The notes under the pieces were generated by a model that made no database searches, had not been told where the DNA came from, and was given only the letters and a program-made list of their open reading frames with translations. A program made the position numbers and the translations under genes. This document shows, piece by piece, positions 32,511-43,997 of a DNA stretch of 64,000 nt; position 1 is the stretch's first letter, and every line of letters begins with the position of its first letter. The DNA comes from Megascapheus bottae (taxonomy: Eukaryota; Chordata; Mammalia; Rodentia; Geomyidae), in contig JANJXV010000049.1 of NCBI GenBank assembly GCA_024803745.1, forward strand, positions 3,737,001 through 3,801,000. Reading direction: 5' to 3'.

Positions 32511-34690
32511 GTTTTAGGGGTAGGGTTAGTGTTACGACAAGTGTAAGGGTCTGAGTTAGGGTTAGGGTTATGTTTGGGTTTTCCGTTACGTAAGGGTAAG
32601 GGTTAGGTTTAGGGTTAGGGTTACCGTTAGTTTTAGGTTTATGGTTGGGGTTATGGTTAGGTTTAGGGTTAGGGTTAGGGTAAGGGTAAGGTTTAGGGTT
32701 AGGGTTAGGGTTAGGTTTAGGGTTAGGGTTATGGGTAATGTTAGGGTTAGGGTTAGGGTAAGGGTAAGGGTTAGGGTTAGGGTTAGGGACAGGGTTATTG
32801 TTAGGGTAAGGGTTAGGGTTACTGTTAGAGTTAGGTTTAGGGGTAGGGTTAGGTTTAGAGTTAGGGTAAGGGTAAGCGTTAGGGTTGAGGTTAGGGTTAG
32901 AGTTAGGATTATGGTTAGGGTGAGGGTCAGGGTAAGGGTTAGGGTTAGGTTTAGGGTTAGCGTTAGGGTAAGGGTAAGCGTTAGGTTTAGGGTTACGGTT
33001 AGGTTTAGGGTTAGGGTTATGGTTAGGGTTAGGGTAAGGATAAGGGTTAGGGTTAAGGTTAGGGTTAGGGTTAGGTTTAGGGTTAAGTTTAGGGTTAGGG
33101 TTAGGGTAAGGGTAAGGGTTAGGGTTAGGTTTAGGGTTAGGGTTAGGGGAAGGGTAAGGGTAATGGTTAGGGTTAAGGTTAGGTTTAGGGTTAGAGTTAG
33201 TGTTGAGATTAGGGTTAGGGTAAGGGTAAGGGTTAGGGTTAGGATTAGGCTAAGGGTTAGATTTAGGGTTAAGTTTAGGGTTAGGGTTATGTTTAGGGTT
33301 ACGGTTATGGTTAGAGTAAGGGTATGTGTTAGGGTTAGGTTTAGGGTTAAGTTTAGTGTTCCGGTTAGTGTTAGCGTTTGGGTACGGGTAAGGGTTAGGT
33401 TTAGGGTTAGGGTTAAAGTAAGAGTAAGGGTTAGGGTTAGGGTTAGGGTTAGGGTTATGGTTAGGGTAAGGTTTAGGTTTAGGTTTAGGGTAAGGGTAAG
33501 GTTTATGGTTAGGGTTAGGGTTAGGGTTAGGGTTAGGGTGGGGTAAGGGTAAGGGTTAGGTTTAGGTTTAGGTTAGGGTTAGGTTTAGGATTAGGGTAAG
33601 GGTAAGGGTTAGGGTTAGGGTTAACGTTAGGGTTAGGGTAAGGGTTAGGGTTAGGATTAGGTTTAGGGTTAGGGTAAGGGTAAGTGTTGGGGTTAGGGTT
33701 AGTGTTAGGGTTAGTGTTCGGATAAGGGTAAGGTTTAGGGTTAGGGTTAGGGTCAGGGTTCGGGGTGTGGGTTAAGGTTAGGGTTAGAGTTAGGTTTAGG
33801 GTTAGGGTTAGGGTAAGGGTAAGGGTTAGTGTTAGGGTTAGGGTTAAGTTTAGGGTTAGGGTTAGGGTAAGGGTAAGGGTTAGGCTTAGGGTTAGGTTAA
33901 GTGTTAGGGTTAGGGTTATGGTTAGGGTAAGGGTTAGGGTTAGGTTTAGTGTAAGGTAAGGTTTAGGGTTACGGTTGGGTTTAGGGTTAGGGTTAGGGTT
34001 ATGGTAAGGGTTAGGGTTAGAGTTAGGGTTACGGTTAGGGTAAGTGTAAGTGTTAGGGTTAGGGTTAGGATAAGGGTAAGTGTTAGGGTTAGTATTTGGT
34101 TTACAGGTTAGGGCTACGTTTAGGGTTAGGGTTAGTTTTAGGGTGAGGGTAAAGGTAATGGTTAGGGTTAGGGTTAGTGTTAGGTTTAGGCTTAGGGTGA
34201 GGGTAAGGTTAAGGGTTGGGGATAGGATTAGTGTTAGGGTAAAGGTTAGGGTTAGGGTTAGGGTTATAGTTAGGTTTAGGGTTATGGTTAGGGTTAGGGT
34301 TAGGGTAAGGGTAAGTGTTATGGTTAGGGTTAGTGTTAGGGTTAGCTTTAGGGTTAGGGTTAGGGTTAGGATAAGGGTAAGGTTTAGGGTTAGGTTTAGG
34401 GTTAGGGTTAAGTTTAGGGTTAGGGTTAGGGTTAGGGTAAGGGTTAGGGTTAGGTTTAAGGTTAGGGTTAGGGTTAGGGTGAGGGTTAGGCAAAGGGTTA
34501 CGGTTAGGGTTAGGGTTATGTTTAGGATTAGGGAAAGGGTAAGGGTTAGGGTAAGAATTAGGGTTAGGGTAAGTGTTAGGGTTATGGTTAGGGTTATGGT
34601 TAGGGCAAGGGTAAGTGTTAGGGTTAGGGTTAGTGTAGGGTTAGCGTTAGGGTTAGGGTTAGGGTTAGGATTTGGTTAAGGGTTAGGGTT
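32511..34690 (+). repeat. 2.2-kb degenerate stretch without visible paralogue
   Basis: Still made of telomeric hexamers, but I recognise none of the B-K landmarks. It has its own rare features: GGGTCTGAG near 32547, TTTTCCGTTACG near 32578, GTGTTCCGG near 33356 and TTTACAGG near 34098. It holds the window's longest dipeptide-coding frame after K2 (32641-33546, about 301 codons of Val-Arg type), which I do not regard as a gene. Confidence 0.65.
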
Positions 34691-35460
34691 TAGGTTAGGG
34701 TTAAGGGTTAGGTTTAGGGTAAGTGTAAGGGTTAGGGTTAGGGTTAGAGTTAGGGTAAGGGTTAGGGTTAGGGTTAAGGTTAGGGTTAGGTTTAGAGTTA
34801 GGGTTAGGGTTGGGGTTAGGGTAAGGCTAAGTGTTAGGGTTAGGGTTAGGGTTAGGATAAGAGTAAGGGTTAGGTTTAGGGTTAGGTTTAGGTTTAAGAT
34901 TAGGGTTAGGGTTAGAGTTAGGGTTAGGTTTAGGGTTAGGTTTAGGTTTAAGATTAGGGTTAGGGTTAGAGTTAGGGTTAGGTTTAGGGTTAGGGTTAGG
35001 GTAAGGGTTAGGGTTAGGGTTAGTGTTAAGGTTAGGGTTAGGGTTAGTGTAAGGGTTAAGGTTAGGGTTAGGGTAAGGGTTAGGGTTAGAGTAAGGGTTA
35101 GAGTTAGGTTTAGGATTTTGTTAAGGGTAAGGGTTAGGGTTAGGCTTAGGTTTAAGGTTAGGTTAATTGTTAAGGTTAGGGTTAAGGTAAGGGTTAGGTT
35201 TAGGGTTAGGGTAAGGGTTTTGGTTAGGGTTAGGGTAAGGATAAGGGTAAGGGTTAAGGTTATGATTAGGGTTTGGGTTAGTGTTAGGTTCAACTTTAGG
35301 GTTAGGGTGAGGGCAAAGTTAAGGGTTAGGGTTAAGTTTAGGGTTAGGTTTAGGGTGAGGGTTAGCTTAAGGGTAAGGGTTAGGGTTAAGGTTAGGCTTA
35401 GGGTAAGGGTTAGGGTTAGGGTTAGGGTAAGTGTAAGGGTTAGGGTTAGGATTAGGGTTA
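34691..35460 (+). repeat. J-family relative, part 1
   Basis: Parallels 19110-19560 and 20320-20960: ATAAGAGTAAGGGTTAGG near 34857, ATTTTGTTAAGGG near 35113, GGTTCAACTTTAGGG near 35287. It includes an internal near-duplication (AGGTTTAAGATTAGGG near 34888 and 34946, about 58 bp apart). Confidence 0.75.
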
Positions 35461-35844
35461 GGTGTTAGGGTAAGGGTTAGGGTTAGGGTTAGGTATACGG
35501 TTAAGTTTAGGGTAAGGGTTAGGTTTAGGGTTAGCGTTAGGTTTAGGGTTAGGGTTAGGGTAAGTGTAAGGATTATTGTTACGGTTAAGGTTTGGGTTAA
35601 GGTTAGGGTTAGGGTTAGGGTTAGAGTTAGTTTTAGGTTTAGGGTAAGGGTAAGGGTTAGAGTTAGGGTTAGGTTAAGGGTTAGGGAAAGGGTAAGGGAT
35701 AGGGTTAGCGTTAGGGTTGGGGTAAGGATTAGGGTTAGGTTTAGGGCTAAGGTAAGTGTTAGGGTTAGGGTTAGTGTTAGCATTAAGGTTAGGGGTAGGG
35801 TAGGGGTAAGGTTTAGAGTTAGGGTTAGGGTTAGGGTTAGGGTT
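35461..35844 (+). repeat. J-family relative, part 2
   Basis: GGTATACGGTTAAG at 35492 and TTACGGTTAAGG near 35578 as in J part 2, then TTAGCATTAAGG near 35774 as at 30928. Only one GTATAC is present, so the block is shorter than 19561-20319. Confidence 0.75.
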
Positions 35845-36239
35845 AGGGGTTAGGGTTAGCGTTTGGTTTAGGGTTAGGTTTAGGGTAAGGATAAGAGTTA
35901 GGGTTAGGGATAAGTTAAGGGTTAGGGTTAGGGTAAGTGTTAGGGTTAGGTTTGTGGTTATGGTTAAGGTTAGGGTTAGGGTTAGGGTAAGCTTAAGGGT
36001 TAGGTTTAGGGTTATTTTAAGGGTAAGGATTAGGTTTAAGGTTAGGGTTAGCTTTATGTTTAGGGATAGGGTAAGGATAAGGGTAGGATTAAGGTTAGGG
36101 TTAGGGTAAGGGTTAGGGTTATGGTTAGGCTTAGGGTAAGGGTAAGTGTTAGGGTTAGGGTTTGGGTGAGGGTTAGGGTTTGGGTTAGGGTTATGGGTTA
36201 GCGCTAGTGTTAGGCTTAGGGTTAGGTTTAGGGTTAGGG
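35845..36239 (+). repeat. C-family relative
   Basis: GGGGTTAGGGTTAGCGTTTGG start and ATAAGAGTTAGGG near 35891; shorter than other C blocks and lacking the ATTTAGGCTTAGGG landmark. Confidence 0.68.
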
Positions 36240-37079
36240 TAAAGATAATGGTTAGGGTTAGGGTTAGGGTTAGGGTTAGTGTTAGGTTTAGGCTTAGGGT
36301 TAGAGTAAAAGTAAGGGTTAGGGAGAGGCTTAGGTTAGGGTTAAGGTTAAGGTTAGGGTTAGGGTTAGGGTTAGTTTAGGGTTATGGTTAGAGTAAGGGT
36401 AAGGGTTAGGATTATGGTTAGGGTTAGAGTTAGGGTTAGGGTTAGGATAAGGGTTAGGTTCTGGTTAGGGGAAGGGTTAGGGGAAGGGTTAGGGGTAGGG
36501 TTCGGGTTAGATTTAGAGTTAGGTTTTGGTAAGGGTAAGGGTTAGGTTAGTGTTAGGGTTAGGGTTAGGTTAAGGATTAGGGTTAGGGATTAGGGTTAGG
36601 GTTAGGGTTAGGGTAATGGTTAGGGTTAGGCTAAGGGTAAAGTATAGTGGTAGGGTTAGGGTTATGTTTAGGTTTCGGATTAAGGTTAGAGTTACGGTTA
36701 GGGTAAGGTTAAGGGTTAGGGTTAGAGTTAAGGTTAGGGTTAGCGTTAGGCTAAGGGTAAATGTTAGGGTTAGAGTTAGGGTTAAGGTAAGAGTAAGGGT
36801 TAGGGTTAGGGTTAAGGTTAGGTTTAGGGTAAGGGTTAGGGTTAGGGTTAGGTTAAGGTTAAGGTTAAGGGTTAGGGTTAGGGTAAGGGTAAGGGTTAGG
36901 GTTAGGGTTAGGATTAGGGTTCGGTTTAGAGTTAGGGTAAGGGTAAGGGTTAGGGTTAGGGTTTGGTTTAGGGTAATTGTTAGGGTTAGTTTTAGCGTTG
37001 GGGTTAAGGTTAGGGTTAGTGTTAGGATAAGGGTAAGGGTTAGGGTTAGGTTAGGTTTAGGGTAAGGGTTAGGGTTAGG
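36240..37079 (+). repeat. K-family block, copy 4
   Basis: AGAGTAAAAG near 36303, GGTTCTGG near 36448, GTAAAGTATAG near 36635. Close to 23890-24639 (shift 12398 at 24218/36616). A 12-bp GGGGAAGGGTTA element is doubled near 36467. Confidence 0.83.
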
Positions 37080-37559
37080 TTTAGGGTAAGGGTAAGTTTT
37101 AGGGTTAGTGTTAGGGTTAGGTTTATGGTAAGGGAAAGGGTTAGGCTTAGGGTTAGGGTTAGGTTTAGGTATAGGATAAGGGTAAGGGTTAGGGTTAGGG
37201 CTAGGGTTAGATTTAGGGTTAGGGTAAGGGTAAGGGTTAGTGTTAGGGTTAGGATTAGGGTTAGGGTAAGGGTAAAGGTTAGTGTTAGGGTTAGGGTTAG
37301 GGTTAGGGTTCGGAATAAGTTTAGGGATACGGTTAGTGTAAGTGTAAGGGTTAATGTTAGGGTTAGGGTTAGGGTTAGCGTTAGGCTAAGGGTAAGTGTT
37401 AGGGTTAGGGTTAGGGTAGGGGTTAGGTTAAGTGTTAGGGTTAGGGTTAAGTTTAGATTAAGGGTAAGGGTTAGGGTTAAGGTTATGGTTAGGGTTTAGG
37501 GCTAGGGTTAGGGTTAGGGTTAGGGTTAGGGGTTAGGGTTAGTCTTAGGGTTAGGGTAA
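37080..37559 (+). repeat. H-family block, copy 3
   Basis: GTTCGGAATAAG near 37307 and GGGTTTAGGGCTAGGG near 37494. Follows K4 directly, as at 24640. Confidence 0.8.
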
Positions 37560-38202
37560 GGGTTAATGTTAGGGGTTAGGGTTAGTGTTAGGGTTAGGTT
37601 AAGGGTTAGGTTTAGGGTTAGGATAAGGGTTAGGGTTAGGGTTAGGTTTAGAGTTAGGGTAATGGTAAGTTTTATGCTTAGGGTAAGGGTTAGGGTTAGG
37701 GTAAGTGTTAGGGTTAGGTTTAGTGTTGGGGTTAAATTTAGGGTTAGGTTTAGTGTTACGGTTAGGGTTTGGGTTAGGGTTAAGATTAGGATAAGGGTAA
37801 GGATTAGGGTTAGGTTTAGGTTTAGGGTAAGGGTTAGGGTTACGTTTAGGGTAAGGGTAAGTTTTAGGGTTAGGGTTCGGGTTAGGTTTAGGGTAAGGGA
37901 AAGGGTTAGGGTTAGGGTAAGGGTAAGCTTTAGTGTTAGGTTTAGGGTTATGGTTAGGGTAAGGGTAAGGGTAAGGGTTAGGGTTAGGATTAGGGTTAGG
38001 TTTACGGTTAGGGTAAGGGTAAGGGTTAGGGTTAGAGTTAGGGTTAGGGTTAGGATTCGGGGTTAGGGTTAGGTTTAGGGTTAGGTTGAGGGTTAGGGTT
38101 ATGATTAGGGTAGGCTAAGGGTAAGTGTTACGTTTCGGGTTGGCGTTAGGGTTAGGGTTAGGGTTAGATTTAGGGTAAGTGTAAGGGTTACTGTTAGGGT
38201 TA
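37560..38202 (+). repeat. B-family block, copy 3, spanning the 38-kb joint
   Basis: GGGTTAATGTTAGGGG start, TTGGGGTTAAATTTAGG near 37728 and TTATGATTAGGG near 38099 match 17003-17628 and 25386-26089. The match continues past 38202 into 38203-39200, which equals 1-990. The joint therefore lies inside an ordinary B block. Confidence 0.85.
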
Positions 38203-40435
38203 GGTTTAAGGTTGAGTATAAGGTTAGGGTTACGGTTAGGGTAAGGGTAAGTTTTAGCGTTAGGGTTAGGGTTAGGGTTAGGCTTAGGGTTAAGGTAAGT
38301 GTAAGGGTTAGGGTTAGGGTTAGGGTTAGGGTAAGGGTAAGGGTTAGGATTAGGGTTAGGATTAGGGTTAGGTTTACGGTTAGGGTAAGGGTAAGGGTTA
38401 GGGTTAGGGTTAGGATTAGGCTTAGGATTAGGGTTAGGGTAAGGGTAAGGGTTAGGATTAGGGTTAGAGTTATGGTTAGGGTAAGGGTTATGGTTAGGTT
38501 TAGGGTTAGGGTAGGGTTTAGGGTAAGTGTTAGTGTTTGGGTTAGGGTTAGGATAAGGGTAAAGGTTAGGGTTAGGATTACGGTTAGGATTAGGGATTAG
38601 GATTAGGGTTAGGGTTAGGGTTAGGGTTAGGGGTTAGGGTTAGTGTTAGGGTTAGGGTAAGGGTTAGGGTTAGGGATTAGGGTTAGTGTTAGGGTTAGGT
38701 TAAGGAATAGGGTTAGGGTTAAGATAAGGGTTAGGGTTAGGGTTAGGGTTAGAGTTAGGGTAAGGGTAAGGGTTAGGGTTAGGGTTAGGTTAAGGGTAAG
38801 GTTTAGGGTTAGGGTAAAGGTAAGTGTTAGGGTTAGAGTTACGATTAGGGTTAGCTTTAGGGTAAGAGTAAGGGTAAGTGTTAGGGTTAGGGTTAGGATT
38901 AGGGTTAGGTTTAGGGTTAGGGTAAGGGTATGATTTAGGGTTAGGGTTAGGGTAAGGTTTAAGGTTAGGGTGAGGGTTAGGGTAGGGTTTATGGTAAGTG
39001 TTAGGGTTAGGGTTAGGGTTAGGGTTAGGATTAGGGATACGGTAAGAGTAAGGGTTAGGGTTAGGGTTAAGGTTGGGTTTAGGGTAAGGGTTAGGGTTAG
39101 GGTTAGGTTAAGTTTAAGGTTTAGTGTTAGGGTTAGGGTTAGGGTTAGGGTAAGGGTAAGGGTCAGGGTGAGGGTTAGGATTAGGGTTAGGGGTTAGGGT
39201 TAGCGTTAGGTTTAGGGTTAGGTTTAGGGTAAGGATAAGAGTTAGGGTTAGGGATAGGTTTAGGATTCGGGTTAGGTTTAGGGTTAGGGTTAGTTTTAGA
39301 CTTAGGGTTAGGGTAAGGGTAAGGGTTAGGGTTACGGTTAGTGTTAGGGTTATGGTTAGGGTTAGGGCTTAGGGTTAGTGTTAGATTTAGGCTTAGGGTT
39401 AGGGTAAGGATAAGAGTTAGGGTTAGGGATAGGATTATGGTTAGGTTTAGGGTAAGGGTTATGGTTAGGGTTAGGGTTAAGGTTACGGTTAGGGTTAGGG
39501 TAAGTTTAAGGGTTAGGTTTAGGGTTATGGTAAGGGTAAGGATTAGGTTTAGGGTTAGTGTTAGGTTTAGGGTTAGGGTAGGGTAAGGATAAGGGTATGG
39601 TTATTGTTAGGGTTAGGGTTAGGTTTGGGTTAAGGTTAGGGTTATGGTGAGGGTAAGGGTAAGGTTTAGCGTTAGGTTTTTTGTTAGGGTTAAGGTATGG
39701 GTAAGGGTTAGTGTTAGGTTTAGGGTTATGTTTAGGGTTAGGATTAGGGTTAGGGTTAGGGTAAGGGTAAGGGTTAGGGTTAAGGTTAGGGTTACGGTTA
39801 GGTTTAGGGTTAGGGTTAGGGTTATTGTAAGGGTAAGAGCTAGGGTTAGGATTAGGGTTAGGGTTAGGGTAACATTTAGGGTTAGGGTTAGGGGTAGGGG
39901 TAGGTTTAGGGTGAGGGTTAGGGTAAGGGTAAGGGTTGGGGTTAGGGTTAGGGTTAGATTTTTTGTTGGGTTTTAAGGTTAGGTTTAGTGTTAGGGTAAG
40001 GGTAAGGGTTAGGGTTTGTGTTAGGGTTAGGGTAAGGGTTAGGGTTAGGGTTAGGTTTAGGTTTAGGGTTGGGTTTTAAGGTTAGGTTTATACTTAGGGT
40101 AAGGGAAAGGGTTAGGGTTAGGTTTAGGGTTAGGGTGAGGGTTAGGGTTAGGTTTAGGGTAAGGGTTAGGGTTATGTTTAGGGTTCGGGTAAGGATAAGG
40201 GTTAGGGTTAAGGTAGGGTAAGGGTTAGCGTTAAGGTTAGAGTTAGGGTGAGCGTAAGGTAAGTGTTAGGGTTAGGTTTAGGGTTAAGTTTAGGGTAAGG
40301 GTAAGGGTTAGGTTTAGGGTTAGGGTTAGGTTTAGGGTTAGCATTAGGGTTAGGGTAAGGGTAAGGGTTAGGGTTAAGGTTAGGGTTAGGTTTAGGGTTA
40401 GGGTTACGATTACGGTAAGGGTAAGTTTTAGGGTT

Positions 40436-43400
40436 AGGATTAGGGTTTGGGTTAAGGTAAGGGTTAGGGTTAGGGTTAGGGTTAGGTTTAGGGTTAGGGT
40501 TAGGGTAAGGGTAAGGGTTAGGGTTAGGGTTAGGTTTAGGGTTGTGGTTAAGGTTAGGGTAAGGTTTAGGATGAGGGTAAGGGTAAGGGTTAGGGTTGTG
40601 GCTAGGGTTAGGGTGTGGGTTAGGGTTAGGGGTAGGGTTAGGGTTACGGTTAGGTTTAGGCTTACGGTAGGGTTAGGGTTAGGGTTAGGGTAAGGGTATG
40701 TGTTAGGGTTAGTGTTACTGTTAGGCTTAGGGTTAGGGTTAACGTTAGGGTAAGGGTAAGGTTTAGGGGTAGGGTTAGGGTTAAGGTAAGGGTGAGGGTT
40801 AGGGTTAGGGTAAGGATTATGTTTAGGGTTAGGGTTAGGGTAGTGGATAGGGTAAGGGTAAGTGTTAGGGTTAGGGTAAGAAGAATGGTAAGGGTTAGGG
40901 TTAGGGTTAGGGTAAGGGTTAGGGTTAGGGTTAGGGTTAGGGTTAGGTTTAGGGTTAGGGTTAAGGTAAGGTTATGGGTAAGCGTTAGGGTTAGGGTTAG
41001 GGTTAGTGTTAGGTTTAGGGTTAGGGTTAGGGTAAGGGCAATTGTTAGGGTTAGGGTTAGGGTTAAGTTTAGGGTTAGGGTTAGAGTTTGGGTTAGGTTT
41101 AGGGTTAGAGTTTGGATAAGGGTAAGGGTTAGGGTTAGGGTTAGGGTTAAGGTTAGGGTTAGGGTTAGGATTAGGGTAAGGGTAATGGTTAGGGTTAGGG
41201 TTGGGGTTAGGGTTGAGTTAAGGGTTAGGGTTAGGGGTAGGTTTATGATTAGGGCAAGGGTAAGGGTTAGGGTTAGGGTTAGGGTTAGGGTTAGCGTTAT
41301 GGTAAGGGTAAGTGTTTGGGTTAGGGTTAGGGTTAAGATAAGAGTAAGGGTTAGGGTTACTGTTAAGGTTAGGCTTAGGGTAAGGGTTAGGGTTAGGGTT
41401 AGGTTAAGGGTAAGGTTCAGGGTTAGGGTTAGGGTTATGGTTAGGGTAAGGGTAAGGGTAAGGGTTAGGGTTAGGGTTAGGATAAGGGTTAGGTTTAGGG
41501 TTAGGGTAAGGGTAAGGGTTAGCGTTATGGTTAGGATCAGGGTTAGGTTTAGGGTTAGGGTAAGGGTAAGGCTTAGGGTTAGGGTTAGGGTTAGGGTAAG
41601 GTTTAGGTTAGGGTTAGGGTTAGGGTAGGTGTTAGGGTAAGCGTAAGAGTTAGGTTAAGGGTTAGGGTTAGGGTTAGGATAAGGGTTAGGGTTAGGGTTA
41701 GGGTTAGTGTTAGGCTTACGGGTTAGGGTTAGGATCAGGGTTAGGTTTAAGGTAAGGGTAAGGGCAGGGTTAGGGTTAGTGTTTAGGTAAGTGTTAGGGT
41801 TAGGGTTAGGGTTAGGGTTATTGTAAGGGTAAGGGTTAGGGTTAGGGTTAGGGTTAGGTGTTAGGGTTAGGGTTAGGGTTAGCTTTAGTGTTAGGGTTAG
41901 GTTATGGCTAAGGGTTATGGTTAGGGTTAGGGTTTGCGTTAGGTTTAGTGTTTGTGTTAGGTTAAGGGTAAGGGTTAGGTTTAGGGATAGGTTTAGGGTT
42001 AGGGTTAGGTTTACGGTTAGGGTAAGGGTTATGGTTGGGGTTAGGGTTAGGGTTAGGGTAAGGGTAAGGGTTAGGGTTAGGGTTAGGGTTAGGGTTATGT
42101 TTAGGATTAGGTTAAGGGTAAGGGTTAGGGTTAGAGTTAGGGCTAGGGTAAGGGTTAAGGATATGGTTAGGGGTATGATTAGGGTAAGGATAAGTGTTAG
42201 GGTTAGGGTTATGGTTAGGGTTAGGATAAGGGTAAGGTTTAGGGTTAGGTTTAGGGTTAGTGTTAGGTTTAGGGTTAAAGCTAGGGTAAGGGTAAGGTTA
42301 GGGATACGGTTAGGGTTAGGGTTAAGGTTAAGGTTAGTGTTATGGTTAGGGTTAGGTTTAGGGTTAGGGTTAGGGTAATGGTAAGGGTTAGGGTTAGATT
42401 AAGGTTTAGGTTAGGGTTAGAGTAACGGTTAGGGTTAGGGTTAGGTTAGGGTAAGGGTAAGGGTTAGGTTTAGTGTTAGGGTTATGGTTGGGTTAAGGGT
42501 TAGAATTAGGGGTTAGGGTTAGGATAAGGGTTAGGTTTAGGGGTTAGGGGTTAGGGTTAGGGTTATGGTTATGGTTAGGTAATGGTTAGGGTTAAGCTAA
42601 GGGTAAGTGTTAGGGTTAGGGTTAGCGTTAGTGTTAGGGTTAGGGTTAGGTTTAGGGTTAGGGTTAGGGTTAGGATCAGCGTTAGGGTAAGGGTAAGGGT
42701 AAGTGTTAGGGTTAGGGTTAGGGTTAAGGTAAGGGTTAGGGTTAGGGTTAAGTTTAGGTTTAGGGTAAGGGTTAGGGTTAGGGTAAGGGTAAGGTTTAGG
42801 GTTAGGGTTAGGATTAGGGTTAGGTTTAGGTTTAGAGTAAGGGTAAGGGTTAGGTTTAGGGTTAGGATTAGGGTTAGGTTTAGGGTTAGGGTAAGGGTAA
42901 GGGTTAGGGTAGGGTTAGGGTTAGGGTTAGTGTAAGAGTTAGGGTTAGGGTTAGGGTTAGGGTAGGGATTAGGGTAAGTGTTAGGGTTAGGGTTAGGGTT
43001 AGGATAAGGGTAAGGGTTAGGGTTACGTTTAGGGTTAGGTGTTAAGGTTACGGTTAGGGTTTGGGTTATAGTTAGGGCTAGGGTAAGGGTTAGGGATATG
43101 GTTAGGAGTATGGTTAGGGTAAGGATAAGTGTTAGGGTTAGGGTTATGGTTAGGGTTAGGATAAGGTAAGGTTTAGGGTTAGGGTTAGTTTTAGGCCTAC
43201 GGGTTAGGGTTAGGGTTAGGGTTAGTTTAAGGGTTAGGGTAAAGGTAATGTTTAGGGTTAGGGTTAGGGTTAGTGTTAGGTTTAGGGTTAAAGCGAGGGT
43301 AAGTGTAAAGGTTAGTTATGCGGTTAGGGTTAGGGTTAAGGTTAGGGTTAGTGTTATGGTTAGGGTTAGGTTTAGGGTTAGGGTTAGGGTAATGGTAAGG

Positions 43401-43997
43401 GTTAGGGTTAGGGTTAGGGTAATGGTAAGGGTTAGGGTTACAGTAACGGTTAGGGTTAGAGTTCGGGTTAGATTTAGGGTTAGGTTAGGGTAAAGGTAAG
43501 GTTTAGGTTTAGTGTTAGGGTTATGGTTGGGTTAAGGGTTAGAATTAGGGGTTAGGGTTAGGTTAAGGGCTAGGTTTAGGGGTTAGGGGTTAGGGTTAGG
43601 GTTAGGTAATGGTTAGGATTAAGCTAAGGGTAAGTGTTAGGGTTAGGGTTAGCGTTAGGTTTAGGGTTAGGGTTAGGTTTAGGGTTAGGGTTAGGGTTAG
43701 GATCAGCGTTAGGGTAAGGGTAAGGGTAAGTGTTAGGGTTAGGGTTAGGGTTAAGGTAAGGGTTAGGGTTAGGGTTAAGATTAGGTTTAGGGTAAGGGTT
43801 AGGGTTAGGGTTAGGGTAAGGGTAAGGTTTAGGGTTAGGGTTAGGATTAGGGTTAGGTTTAGGTTTAGAGTAAGGGTAAGGGTTAGGTTTAGGGTTAGGA
43901 TTAGGGTTAGGTTTAGGGTTAGGGTAAGGGTAAGGGTTAGGTAGGGTTAGGGTTAGGGTTAGGGTAAGAGTTAGGGTTAGGGTTAGGGTTAGGGTAG
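40436..43997 (+). repeat. E and F blocks, second 38-kb copy
   Basis: Counterpart of 2235-5790. One hexamer longer near 41283, otherwise nearly unchanged. Visible substitutions include TTATGG for TTATTG near 42210 and GGATAAGG for GGGTAAGG near 43161. Confidence 0.88.

Larger units (their letters stand above)
1..38202 (+). repeat. Higher-order repeat unit, copy 1 (about 38.2 kb)
   Basis: The window's first 21 bases recur at 38203, and the match then stays in register for more than 24 kb (for example 768 to 38970, 8615 to 46792, 16106 to 54308, 24218 to 62426). Copy 1 is therefore one full period of a near-identical direct repeat. Base 1 is probably not a natural unit boundary: the B-family block at 37560 runs without a break through the 38202/38203 joint, just as its paralogues at 17003 and 25386 run on. 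This suggests a tandem array whose cycle was cut arbitrarily by the window edge. Confidence 0.93.

Noticed and set aside
34676..35293. 205-codon Leu-Thr frame on the - strand
   Set aside because: Reverse complement of the same hexamers (CTAACC, CTTACC); no start context or domain, and it overlaps an equally long frame on +.
1..38202. Period of 38202 bp being an exact multiple of 6 as a sign of phase selection
   Set aside because: Other internal shifts (5447, 1909, 1141, 9230, 105) are not multiples of 6, so divisibility here is probably chance.
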